DNA of 64,000 nt from the NCBI RefSeq assembly GCF_004803895.1, contig NZ_CP021978.1, forward strand, positions 7,936,001-8,000,000, given 5' to 3'. A program made the translations under genes and the position numbers. Source of the stretch: Streptomyces hawaiiensis. Its GTDB lineage: Bacteria; Actinomycetota; Actinomycetes; Streptomycetales; Streptomycetaceae. Each line of letters starts with the position of its first letter. Within the stretch, counting starts at the first letter, position 1. Shown in pieces: positions 52,106 to 60,020 of this stretch. Under the pieces are notes generated by a model. It was given only the letters and a program-made list of their open reading frames with translations. It searched no databases and was not told where the DNA came from.

Positions 52106-53701
52106 TCAGTCGTCCGCGCCCACGAGCATCCGCACCTCGAACTCCTCGTGCGCGCCGGCCTCTTCGCCCGGGCTCTTGTCCAGCACCGTGCCGAGCCAGC
52201 CCAGGAGGAAGCCCATGGGGATGGAGACGATGCCGGGGTTCTGCAGCGGGAACCAGGCGAAGTCGGCCTCGGGGTAGAACGAGCCCGGGGCCGAGGAGAC
52301 GACGGGGGAGAAGGTGGCCAGCAGGACGGAGCAGAGCAGACCGCCGTAGAGGCTGAGCAGGGCGCCCTTCGCGCTGAAGCGCCGCCAGAAGAGGGTGTAG
52401 ATGATCGTCGGCAGGATCGCGGACGCCGCGATGGCGAAGGCCAGGAAGGCGAGCGTCGCGGTGTTCGCCCCCCACGCGACGAGGGCCAGCAGGATGCCCA
52501 GGACTCCGATGACCGCCCCGGACAGCCGGGCCACGGTCAGCTCCTCCGTCTCGCTCGCCCGGCCCTTGCGGATCACCTCGCTGTACAGGTCGTGCGCGAG
52601 GGAGGACGCCGCGGCCAGGGTGAGACCGACCGCCACGGCGAGCAGCGTCAGATAGGCCAGGCAGGTCAGCAGCGCGGTGAGGACACTGCCGCCCAGCTCG
52701 TGGGCGAGCAGCAGGACGGAGGCGTTGCCGGTGCGGTCCGTGCTCTCGATGGTGTCCCGGCCGAGCAGCGCGGTGGCACCGAGGCCCATGATGCCCGCCC
52801 CGAAGCAGACCGCGCCGACCAGGCCGATGGCCCACAGCACGGAGGAGCGCAGGACGCCGCTGTTGCGCGGGGTGAGCAACCGCATCAGCACGTGCGGGAG
52901 GGCGGCGAGGCCGAGCACGATGGCCAGTTCGAGGCTGAGGAAGTCCAGCTTGTTGCTGACGGTGCCACCGTAGCGCAGCCCCGGTTCGAGGAAGCTCAGG
53001 CCCGAGCCGCTGCGTTCGGAGGCCCTCTCCAGCAGCGCGTTGGGGTTCCAGTCGAAGTGGTGGAGCACCCATCCCGCGGTGAACAGCACGCCCACCACCA
53101 GCATGACGGCCTTGATGATCTGGATGACCGTGGCGCCGGGCATGCCGCCGAGGGAGGCGTACAGGATCACGAAGACGCCGATCACGACCACGCACAGGGT
53201 GCGGGTGGTGCCGCTCGGCACACCGGTGAACTGCGTCAGCAGGGCCACGCTGCCCACCAGTTGGGCCACCAGGTAGAGCGTGGCGATGGCCAGGATGCAG
53301 ACCGCCAGCGCGACCCGTACCGGCCGCTGCTGCCGGGGCAGGCGCAGCGCCACCGTGTCGCCCAGTGTGAACTTGCCCGTGCGGTGCAGGGGTTCAGCGA
53401 TCAGCAGCAGGACCATCATCCAGGCGACCGTGGTGCCGCCGAGGTACATCAGCCCGTCGTACCCGGTCAGGGCGACCAGCCCGGTGCTGCCCAGCAGGGT
53501 GGCGGCGGACAGGTAGTCGCCGCACATGGCGAGGCCGTTGCGCAGCGGCGACATGGCGCGGTTGCCGAGGTAGAACTCGCTGATCTCGTCGCGCTGAGGA
53601 GCCGTCAGCAGCGCCGTGAACAGGGTGATCACGACCACGGTCAGGAACAGGACGAACGTCAGCTGCAGACTGCTGTCGTCGATGGCGGCGGCGGTCACCA
53701 C
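52106..53701 (-). CDS. Sodium:solute symporter, cation/acetate (ActP/MctC-like)
   Basis: A 531-aa permease with about 13 membrane helices: EFYLGNRAMSPLRNGLAMCG, DYLSAATLLGSTGLVALTGY, GKFTLGDTVALRL, LYASLGGMPGATVIQIIKAV and VLRSSVLWAIGLVGAVCFGA. These features match acetate/monocarboxylate symporters. The upstream gene codes a DUF485 protein, the usual partner of actP. GTG 53701 and the adjacent GTG 53698 are both possible starts; the second gives a GTGA overlap with the upstream stop, the first has better spacing to GAGGG. Confidence 0.9.
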   Translation of the reverse strand: MVTAAAIDDSSLQLTFVLFLTVVVITLFTALLTAPQRDEISEFYLGNRAMSPLRNGLAMCGDYLSAATLLGSTGLVALTGYDGLMYLGGTTVAWMMVLLLIAEPLHRTGKFTLGDTVALRLPRQQRPVRVALAVCILAIATLYLVAQLVGSVALLTQFTGVPSGTTRTLCVVVIGVFVILYASLGGMPGATVIQIIKAVMLVVGVLFTAGWVLHHFDWNPNALLERASERSGSGLSFLEPGLRYGGTVSNKLDFLSLELAIVLGLAALPHVLMRLLTPRNSGVLRSSVLWAIGLVGAVCFGAGIMGLGATALLGRDTIESTDRTGNASVLLLAHELGGSVLTALLTCLAYLTLLAVAVGLTLAAASSLAHDLYSEVIRKGRASETEELTVARLSGAVIGVLGILLALVAWGANTATLAFLAFAIAASAILPTIIYTLFWRRFSAKGALLSLYGGLLCSVLLATFSPVVSSAPGSFYPEADFAWFPLQNPGIVSIPMGFLLGWLGTVLDKSPGEEAGAHEEFEVRMLVGADD

Positions 53702-54141
53702 GTGCGGAACCCCCTCGTCCCGTGCTGAAGCGGCTGCCCGGCCCCCTGTGGAGGCACCGCCGAACGGGCGCGGCGGCTCTCGGTCTCGTGCAGCCGGGAC
53801 CTGAGGCCGCGGGCGAGCGGATCGACCCGGGTGCGCATGTGCCGGACATAACACCACGCGGTCACGCCCATGACGACGAACTGCCCGAGCCCGAGGACGA
53901 GTCCGACCGTGAGGCGGCCGAACAGCGGCTGGTTCATCACCGCGGGCGCAAAACTCGACAGCAGTACATACAGCAGGAATCCACCGACGGACAGGATCGT
54001 CGCCCGGATGCCGAACCGGCGCTGCGCGCGACGCAGAGAGTGAAATTCGGGATGGTCGGATATGCGAGACGGCGGAGTACGTTCGATGTGCGGAAGCGGA
54101 AATGCGGGAGTGTCATCCCGCCGCGGTGAATATTCGGGCAC
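53695..54141 (-). CDS. DUF485 small membrane protein, symporter partner
   Basis: A 148-aa protein with two membrane helices (ATILSVGGFLLYVLLSSFA; LTVGLVLGLGQFVVMGVTA) preceded by the DUF485-typical FHSLRRAQRRFGIRA and followed by WCYVRHMRTRVDPLARGLRS. I chose GTG 54141 with GAAGGT 7 nt upstream; the open frame extends 53 codons upstream but with poor composition. It overlaps the symporter start, so the two are coupled as in yjcH-actP of other bacteria. Confidence 0.85.
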   Translation of the reverse strand: MPEYSPRRDDTPAFPLPHIERTPPSRISDHPEFHSLRRAQRRFGIRATILSVGGFLLYVLLSSFAPAVMNQPLFGRLTVGLVLGLGQFVVMGVTAWCYVRHMRTRVDPLARGLRSRLHETESRRARSAVPPQGAGQPLQHGTRGFRTW

Positions 54142-54266
54142 AGGCGCACCTTCTTCGCTGCATCGTGCCCCGCACTCGACCCCGTCGGGTCGGTGGGCGC
54201 GTCCGGTTTCCGGGCAGGGGGAAGGGGTGCCGGACGCGCGGTGGGGGTGCGGGCTCTGTGGGGGCT

Positions 54267-54301
54267 CGTGCATCCGGAGAACTCGCTTTTCCGGATGCAC
54301 G
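54267..54301. repeat. 12-bp perfect inverted repeat
   Basis: CGTGCATCCGGA (54267-54278) / TCCGGATGCACG (54290-54301) with an 11-nt loop. It lies inside a divergent intergenic region where no transcript should end, so a regulatory role or an element remnant is likelier than termination. Confidence 0.6.
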
Positions 54302-54419
54302 CGGACGGCCTCGGGGTTCTGTGTGGAGATCCCCGACCAGCCTCGGCCGCGGGTGGTGGCGAGGCTGAAAGCGGAGTATGTCAGTGCTGTGCTTGAGCCA
54401 TCAACTGTGCGGGTGAATT

Positions 54420-54450
54420 AGCCCGCGTGCATGGCTTGTTCACGCGGGCT
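54420..54450. repeat. 10-bp perfect inverted repeat upstream of the HAD gene
   Basis: AGCCCGCGTG / CACGCGGGCT with an 11-nt loop, ending 15 bp before the -10 box of the HAD gene, thus over its -35 region; candidate operator. Confidence 0.45.
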
Positions 54451-54464
54451 GTCTCACATGCGCT

Positions 54465-54470
54465 TAGTCT
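54465..54470 (+). promoter_or_regulatory. Leaderless -10 element for the HAD gene
   Basis: TAGTCT ends 7 nt before the GTG start at 54478 and no ribosome site is present, as in leaderless Streptomyces transcripts. Confidence 0.5.
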
Positions 54471-54477
54471 GGGCGGC

Positions 54478-54972
54478 GTGAGTGACGACCGCAGCAAGGC
54501 CCCGCTGGCCGTGTTCGACCTGGACAACACCCTCGCCGACACCACGCACCGGCAGAAGTTCCTGGAGCGCCGGCCCAAGGACTGGGACGGGTTCTTCTCG
54601 GCGGCGCCGCAGGACCCGCCGGTCCCGGAGGGCATCGCGCTGGTCCGGGAGAGCGCGCGGGAGTGCGAGATCGTCTACCTCACCGGGCGGCCCGAGCGCT
54701 GCCGGCGCGACACGCTGGACTGGCTAGCCGCCCAGGGGCTGCCCGAAGGGCGCGTGCACATGCGGCGGGACGCCGACCGGCGGCCCGCCCGCTTCACCAA
54801 GCTGGAGATCCTGCGGCGCCTCGCCCGCACCCGCGAGATCCGCGTCCTCGTGGACGACGACGAACTGGTCTGCGCGGACGCCCGGCGTGCGGGCTTCACC
54901 GTCGTACGGGCCGACTGGGTGACCCGGTCCGCCGAGCTGAAGTCGGCGCAGGAGCGGGAAGGGCGGACCTGA
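54478..54972 (+). CDS. HAD-superfamily phosphatase (polynucleotide kinase 3'-phosphatase-like)
   Basis: A 164-aa HAD protein: motif I AVFDLDNTLAD with the nucleophile Asp, motif II in VYLTGRPERCRRDTLDWLAA, Lys in RFTKLEILRRLART and motif III IRVLVDDDELVCADARRAG. The short form with TGRPE and VDDDE resembles acid phosphatases and the phosphatase part of polynucleotide kinases; no kinase domain is present. Start GTG 54478, probably leaderless. Confidence 0.85.
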   Translation: MSDDRSKAPLAVFDLDNTLADTTHRQKFLERRPKDWDGFFSAAPQDPPVPEGIALVRESARECEIVYLTGRPERCRRDTLDWLAAQGLPEGRVHMRRDADRRPARFTKLEILRRLARTREIRVLVDDDELVCADARRAGFTVVRADWVTRSAELKSAQEREGRT

Positions 54973-55007
54973 GAGCGCCTAACGGAGGAGAGCCGGAGCC
55001 CGCCTGT

Positions 55008-55223
55008 CTACTCGGACTCGTCCAGCCGGAAGCCCACCTTCAGGCCCACCTGCCAGTGCGCGATCCGCCCGTCCTCGAGCTGGCCGCGCACCTGCGTCAC
55101 CTCGAACCAGTCCAGGTTGTGCAGCGTCTGCGAGGCCCGCTCGATGCCGTTGCGGACGGCCTGGTCGACGCCGTCCGGTGAGGTGCCGACGATCTCCGTG
55201 ACCCGGTAGGTGTGGTTCGACAT
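55008..55223 (-). CDS. Dodecin (flavin-storage protein)
   Basis: A 71-aa protein with the dodecin pattern YRVTEIVGTSPDGVDQAVRN, ASQTLHNLDWFEVTQVRGQL, HWQVGLKVGFRLDE. The conserved Trp in LDWFEV stacks on flavin or CoA in the dodecameric shell. It buffers riboflavin/FMN or CoA. ATG 55223 with GAGGAG 8 nt upstream. Convergent with the HAD gene. Confidence 0.92.
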   Translation of the reverse strand: MSNHTYRVTEIVGTSPDGVDQAVRNGIERASQTLHNLDWFEVTQVRGQLEDGRIAHWQVGLKVGFRLDESE

Positions 55224-55339
55224 GCCGCTGCTCCTCTTCCAGTGACGGGAGTGTCACGCTCACTCCACCGTGCCCCAAGCGGCGGCGAAGCGCGAGACGT
55301 CGTCTCCCGCCGTCGCCGCCGCCCCGGGGCTCACCGGTG

Positions 55340-56302
55340 TCAGCGCGCCACACTCAGCGACAGCGCGAACCGGCCCGCCCCGTCCGTCCACCAGTGGGCC
55401 AGGTCCAGTCCCGCGGCGGACAGTTCGGCGCGCACGCCCTCCTGCCGGAACTTCGCCGACACCTCGGTCCGCATCTCCTCGCCCGCCGCGAAGTCGACGG
55501 CGAGGTCGAGCGCCGGCACCTTCACCGTCTGCGCCGTACGGGAGCGCAGCCGCATCTCGATCCACTCGTGCCCGGCGTCCCACACCGCCACATGGTCGAA
55601 CGCGGCGGGTTCGAAGTCGGCGCCCAGCTCGCGGTTGATCACGCTCAGGACGTTCCTGTTGAACGCGGCCGTCACCCCGGCCGCGTCGTCGTACGCCCGG
55701 ACCAGCACCTCCTCGTCCTTGACCAGGTCCGTGCCCAGCAGCAGGGCGTCACCCGGGGCGAGCAGGGCGCGTACGGACGCCAGGAACGCGGCGCGCTCGG
55801 CGGGCAGCAGGTTGCCGACGGTGCCGCCCAGGAACGCCACCAGGCGGGGCCCCGGCGTGTCCGGCAGGGTCAGTTCCGCGGTGAAGTCGGCGATCAGCGC
55901 GTGCACGTCGAGCCCCGGCCGCTCGGCGGCGAGCGCCTGCCCGGCCTGGCTGAGGGCGCTCTCGCTGACGTCGACCGGGACGTAGGTGTGCAGCTCCGTG
56001 AGGGCGTCGATCAGATGCCGGGTCTTCTCCGAGGAGCCGGAGCCGAGCTCGACCAGGGTGCGTGCCCGGGTCGCCGCGGCGATGTCGCCGGAGCGCGCGA
56101 GGAGGATCTCCCGCTCCGCGCGCGTGGGGTAGTACTCCGGCAGTTCCGTGATCTTCTCGAACAGGTCGCTGCCGTGCGCGTCGTAGAACCACTTCGGCGG
56201 CAGTGTCCTGGGGCGGCCGGACAGCCCCCGGTGGACGTCGGCGCGCAGCGCGGCGTCCGTGGCGTCCTCGGGCAGCGTGCGGGTGAGGTGGAACGGGCTC
56301 AC
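55340..56302 (-). CDS. egtD: L-histidine N(alpha)-methyltransferase EgtD
   Basis: Trimethylates histidine to hercynine with SAM. The 320-aa protein carries the EgtD signatures PPKWFYDAHGSDLFEKITEL, EYYPTRAEREIL, the SAM loop LVELGSGSSEKTRHLIDAL, TVGNLLPAERAAFLA, and NRNVLSVINRELGADF, where Asn and Tyr/Asp contacts bind histidine. Its GTG start overlaps the egtC stop (GTGA). Last gene of the leftward operon egtA-egtB-egtC-egtD. Confidence 0.95.
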   Translation of the reverse strand: MSPFHLTRTLPEDATDAALRADVHRGLSGRPRTLPPKWFYDAHGSDLFEKITELPEYYPTRAEREILLARSGDIAAATRARTLVELGSGSSEKTRHLIDALTELHTYVPVDVSESALSQAGQALAAERPGLDVHALIADFTAELTLPDTPGPRLVAFLGGTVGNLLPAERAAFLASVRALLAPGDALLLGTDLVKDEEVLVRAYDDAAGVTAAFNRNVLSVINRELGADFEPAAFDHVAVWDAGHEWIEMRLRSRTAQTVKVPALDLAVDFAAGEEMRTEVSAKFRQEGVRAELSAAGLDLAHWWTDGAGRFALSLSVAR

Positions 56303-57090
56303 GTACGGGGCTCCTTCACGGGTGCGGGCGCGGAGGCCTCGGTCGGCTCCTTCAGCGGCGTGAGCAGCACGTCCGTGCGGCTCGCCGCGAGCAGGGTGCG
56401 GTCGGGCACCTCCTGCCAGTGCGGATCGTCGTCGTAGGGCTCGGAGGCCACGACGGTGCCGCCGCCGGGCCGGGTGAGATACCAGAGGGTGTCGCCCCAG
56501 GCGGTCGCGGTGATGGTGTCGCCGTCGGTGAGCAGGAGGTTGAGCCGGGAACCGGGCGCGGCGGCGGCGACCTCCCAGACCGTGTCGGCCAGCGCCTGGC
56601 CCTGCTCGTCGCCGCTCCTCAGCCGGGCCAGGACCAGGGCCCACACGAGCGCCGAGTCGTTGCGGGCCTCCAGCGACAACAGGTCCTCGGGGGACAGGGT
56701 GCGGGACACCGGCGCGAGCGAGCCGGGCCAGCCCTTGACCGCCCCGTTGTGGCTGAACAGCCAGGTCCCCGCGGCGAACGGCGCCGCCGCGGCCTCCGCG
56801 TCCGCGCCCGACAGTGTCGCGTCCCGCACCGCGGCGAGCAGCGCGGTGGAGCGTACGACCCGGGCGAGATCGGTGAACGACAGGTCCGCCCAGATCGGCC
56901 CGGCCCGGCGGTAGCGGGCCGGCACCGGGTCGCCCTCGGCGTACCAGCCCACGCCGAAACCGTCGGCGTTGACCGTCCCGTACCGCTGGTGCCGGGGCGC
57001 CCACGACTGCCGGTACAGCCCGTGCGGGGGCTCCACGAGGAGCCGGCCCAGCGACTCCTGTGGCCCCACATACGCCACATGACGGCACAT
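56299..57090 (-). CDS. egtC: Ergothioneine biosynthesis class II glutamine amidotransferase-like hydrolase EgtC
   Basis: A 263-aa Ntn hydrolase. Cys2 directly after Met (MCRHVAYVG) is the nucleophile. Typical class II features are RYGTVNADGFGVGWYAEG, FSHNGAVKGW and EARNDSALVWALVLARL. It removes the glutamyl group from the gamma-glutamyl-hercynylcysteine sulfoxide. Start overlaps the egtB stop (TGATG). Confidence 0.95.
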   Translation of the reverse strand: MCRHVAYVGPQESLGRLLVEPPHGLYRQSWAPRHQRYGTVNADGFGVGWYAEGDPVPARYRRAGPIWADLSFTDLARVVRSTALLAAVRDATLSGADAEAAAAPFAAGTWLFSHNGAVKGWPGSLAPVSRTLSPEDLLSLEARNDSALVWALVLARLRSGDEQGQALADTVWEVAAAAPGSRLNLLLTDGDTITATAWGDTLWYLTRPGGGTVVASEPYDDDPHWQEVPDRTLLAASRTDVLLTPLKEPTEASAPAPVKEPRT

Positions 57091-58427
57091 CAGGCGTCCT
57101 CCGACCGGGCCGTGCGGAACCCGGAGAAGATCTGCCGCCGGATCGGGTAGTCCCAGTTGCGGAAGGTGCCCCGGCAGGCCACCGCGTCCACCGCGAACGA
57201 ACCGCCGCGCAGCACCTTGTGCCCGGGCCCGAAGAAGACCTCCGAATACTCCTTGTACGGGAACGCCTTGAACCCCGGATACGGCAGGAAGTCGCTGGCC
57301 GTCCACTCCCACACGTCGCCGATCAACTGCCGTACGCCGAGCGGCGACTCACCGGCCGGGTAGCTTCCGGCGGGCGCCGGACGCAGGTGGCGCTGGCCGA
57401 GGTTGGCGTGTTCGGGTCCCGGGTCGGCGTCGCCCCACGGGTAGCGCGTCGAGCGGTCGCCGGCCGGGTCGTGCCGGGCCGCCTTCTCCCACTCCGCCTC
57501 GGTCGGGAGCCGGCGTCCCGCCCAGCGGGCGTAGGCGTCGGCCTCGTACCAGCACACGTGCAGCACCGGCTCGTCCGGCGGGACGACCTCGGTGACGCCG
57601 AAGCGGCGCCTGAGGAACTGCTTTCCGTCGCGCCGCCAGAACAGCGGGGCGTCGATGCCGTGCCTGCGGATGTGCGCCCAGCCGTCGGCCGTCCACCACC
57701 GCGGATTGTCGTAGCCGCCGTCCTCGATGAACGCTTGGTAGGCGGCGTTCGTCACCGGCGTGGTGTCGATGTGGAAGGGCGCCACCTCGCGTCGGTGCGC
57801 GGGGCGTTCGTTGTCCAGCGCCCACGGCTCACCGGAGGTGCCCATCGTGAACGGGCCGCCCGGGACGAGGACTTCGGACGGACCGGTGAACAGCGGCGCC
57901 GGCTCGGGGTCCGGGGCGGTCAGCGCCTGCGGCCCCTTGCGCAGCTGATGGGTGATCAGCATCGTCTCGTCGTGCTGCTGTTCGTGCTGCGCGATCATGC
58001 CGAAGGCGAACCCGGCCTCCGTCAGCCGCGTCCCGTGGAACGCGGCCCGTTCCAGCACGTCCAGGGCCCGGCCGCGCACATCGGCCGCGTACGTCCGCGC
58101 CTCGGCCGGCGACAGCAGAGGCAGCTTCGGCCGCTCGGCGCGCGGGTGCTCGAAGGCGTCGTAGAGGCCGTCGATCTCGGGGCGTATCGCCTCGTGCCCG
58201 GCGACGGCCCGCAGCAGCCACTGCTCCTCCTGGTTGCCGATGTGCGCGAGGTCCCACACCAGCGGCGACATCAGCGGCGAGTGCTGGGCGGTCAGGTCGG
58301 GATCCTCCACGCAGCTTGTCAGCAGGGTGGTGCGGTCCCGGGCGACGACGAGTGAGGCGACCGCCCGCTCACGGAGCACCTCGGGGTCGACGGTCCCGGC
58401 GTCGACAGCGGGATCGGTGTCGGTCAT
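57090..58427 (-). CDS. egtB: Ergothioneine biosynthesis sulfoxide synthase EgtB
   Basis: A 445-aa non-haem iron enzyme: DinB-like N-terminal domain with iron ligands in the N-terminal H (LAHIGNQEEQWLL) and QHEQQHDETML, then a formylglycine-enzyme-like (FGE-sulfatase) domain from about residue 190 (VPGGPFTMGTSGEPWALDNE, LPTEAEWEKAARHD, GNVWEWT-like GDVWEWTASDFLPYPGFKA, KVLRGGSFAV). It couples hercynine with gamma-glutamylcysteine and oxygen. ATGA overlap with egtA. Confidence 0.95.
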   Translation of the reverse strand: MTDTDPAVDAGTVDPEVLRERAVASLVVARDRTTLLTSCVEDPDLTAQHSPLMSPLVWDLAHIGNQEEQWLLRAVAGHEAIRPEIDGLYDAFEHPRAERPKLPLLSPAEARTYAADVRGRALDVLERAAFHGTRLTEAGFAFGMIAQHEQQHDETMLITHQLRKGPQALTAPDPEPAPLFTGPSEVLVPGGPFTMGTSGEPWALDNERPAHRREVAPFHIDTTPVTNAAYQAFIEDGGYDNPRWWTADGWAHIRRHGIDAPLFWRRDGKQFLRRRFGVTEVVPPDEPVLHVCWYEADAYARWAGRRLPTEAEWEKAARHDPAGDRSTRYPWGDADPGPEHANLGQRHLRPAPAGSYPAGESPLGVRQLIGDVWEWTASDFLPYPGFKAFPYKEYSEVFFGPGHKVLRGGSFAVDAVACRGTFRNWDYPIRRQIFSGFRTARSEDA

Positions 58428-59725
58428 GGGCGGAGGTCCTTCCCGTGGGCGCGACCGTCCGTGCCGCGCTGTCGGTCGAGCAGGTCGTCGGCGGGGCAGC
58501 GGCCCAGGACGACATAGCGGTCCAGGTAGGCCGTGACGGCCTCGATGACCTCGGGGGCGGCGCCGAGCCGGGGCAGGGCCTCCAGCGCGGTCGTGAAACA
58601 CGTGACGGCCACCTCGCGCAGTTCCGCGTCGGCCAGTCCGCCACGGGCCGCGTCGAGCCACAGGGGGTTGTGCGGCGCTGGCAGCCCCAGCGTCCGCTCG
58701 GCCAGCGGCTTCACGGCCCGGTAGGCGGTCTCGGTGGCCTCCTGGTCGTCGAACAGTGCCGCCGTCACTGCGAGCGGCACGATCCAGCCGTCGTCCCCGG
58801 GCTGCGCGTCGATCATGCGCAGTTCGAGATGGCCGCGCGGCCTGACCGGCGGGAACAGGGTCGTGACGTGGTAGTCGAGATCCTCCCGGGTGGGCGGCCG
58901 GGGCGTGCCCGTGCGGATCCAGTCCCGGAAGGTGAGCCCCTCGGGGACGTCCCAGGGCCCGGCGTCCCGCCGGACGCACATCACGGGGGAGTCCAGCACG
59001 TGCCGGGCCCAGGCGCCGCGCGGGTCGGTGTCCAGGCGCGGTCCGCCCGCCCGGCCGGCGCCGATCCTGGTCCACGCCAGCTGCCGGGTGGACAGCCAGC
59101 CGGTCGGACGGTGCCCGGCGAGCGGGGAGTTGGCGAACGCGGCCACCAGGACCGCGCCCAGATGGTGGGCCAGCCACCAGCGCCGCACCAGGCCCTGCGG
59201 CCCGGGCTCCTCGTGGCCGGCGTCCAGGCACACCTGCACGGAGGCGGAGGTGCACATCATGGCGCGACCGGCGGGGCCCGTGCGGTCCAGGCACGCCTCC
59301 ATGGCGTCGTAGCGCGGTTCGCGCAGGAACCGGCGGGGTTCGTGCCAGGGATCATGGCCGAGGCCGACGAGGGCGAGGCCGTCTTGGCGCAAGACCGCGC
59401 GGACGGCGTCGAGGTCGGCGGAGACGGTACCGATGACTTCCGTGAGCGAGGCGCCGGGGGGCGAGCTCAGCTCCAGCTGGCCGCCGGGTTCCACGGTGAG
59501 CGCCGACCTCAGAGGCAGGGGCCGCAGTGCGGCGTAGGCCGCTTCGAGTCGTTCGGGTGTGACGGGGAGCTGCGGTGCGCGCAGCTCGTGGACGAGCCAT
59601 TCCACCTCGACGCCGAGGCGGCGTGGCGGGCCGGTCTTGAAGCAGATGCCGTGGACCAGAGCCTCGACCTCGGCTTCGGACAGTGAGGTGCGTGGCCGGG
59701 TACAGCCACCTACCGAATCGGACAT
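58424..59725 (-). CDS. egtA: Glutamate--cysteine ligase EgtA (ergothioneine pathway)
   Basis: A 433-aa enzyme of the GCS2 family: RRLGVEVEWLVHELRAPQLP, VEPGGQLELSSPPGASLTEV, LVGLGHDPWHEPRRFLREPR, MMCTSASVQVCLDAG (ATP/substrate region) and PRGHLELRMIDAQPGDDGWI. It makes gamma-glutamylcysteine for EgtB. ATG 59725 with AGGAGG 8 nt upstream; the frame is open further upstream without a better site. First gene of the operon. No egtE (C-S lyase) gene is present next to it. Confidence 0.93.
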   Translation of the reverse strand: MSDSVGGCTRPRTSLSEAEVEALVHGICFKTGPPRRLGVEVEWLVHELRAPQLPVTPERLEAAYAALRPLPLRSALTVEPGGQLELSSPPGASLTEVIGTVSADLDAVRAVLRQDGLALVGLGHDPWHEPRRFLREPRYDAMEACLDRTGPAGRAMMCTSASVQVCLDAGHEEPGPQGLVRRWWLAHHLGAVLVAAFANSPLAGHRPTGWLSTRQLAWTRIGAGRAGGPRLDTDPRGAWARHVLDSPVMCVRRDAGPWDVPEGLTFRDWIRTGTPRPPTREDLDYHVTTLFPPVRPRGHLELRMIDAQPGDDGWIVPLAVTAALFDDQEATETAYRAVKPLAERTLGLPAPHNPLWLDAARGGLADAELREVAVTCFTTALEALPRLGAAPEVIEAVTAYLDRYVVLGRCPADDLLDRQRGTDGRAHGKDLRP

Positions 59726-59957
59726 GTCGGGATCCTCCTGAGATTCCACCATGCCATTGGTCCGGGCTCTCCGGTGGCCCGGACCGGGATCACCCGTCCC
59801 ACCCAAGACGCTCATGCCGCTCGGCACAAGGGGACTAACCGGGGCGTTCCCGGGCGGCCATACGGTCCGGCCCGGTGTTTCCAAGGACTTTCCCGGGCGT
59901 TCTCCGATGGCGAAAACTGTGTTGCACCGGGGGTCGGGCATCGCCCACGATGCCTGC

Positions 59958-60020
59958 GTGAGCACGACAAGAAGGGCCGCGCGGCACGCGGTCACGGCGC
60001 GCACGGGGGTGGCGCCGTGA
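59958..60020 (+). CDS. Possible 20-aa leader ORF coupled to the PARG gene
   Basis: GTG 59958 opens a 21-codon frame (product starts VSTTRRAARHAVTARTGVAP, strongly basic) whose TGA overlaps the GTG of the next gene (GTGA). A weak promoter pair TTGCAC (59922-59927) and CACGAT (59946-59951) would place transcription start at or near this GTG, making it leaderless and its translation the way ribosomes reach the PARG start, which has no ribosome site of its own. Composition alone cannot prove expression. Confidence 0.35.
   Translation: MSTTRRAARHAVTARTGVAP

Larger units (their letters stand above)
54142..54477. other. Divergent intergenic region with two strong inverted repeats
   Basis: No gene is seen in 336 bp between the DUF485 gene and the HAD gene. 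Two hairpins stand out (54267-54301 and 54420-54450), annotated separately, and the HAD promoter lies at the right end. Confidence 0.5.
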
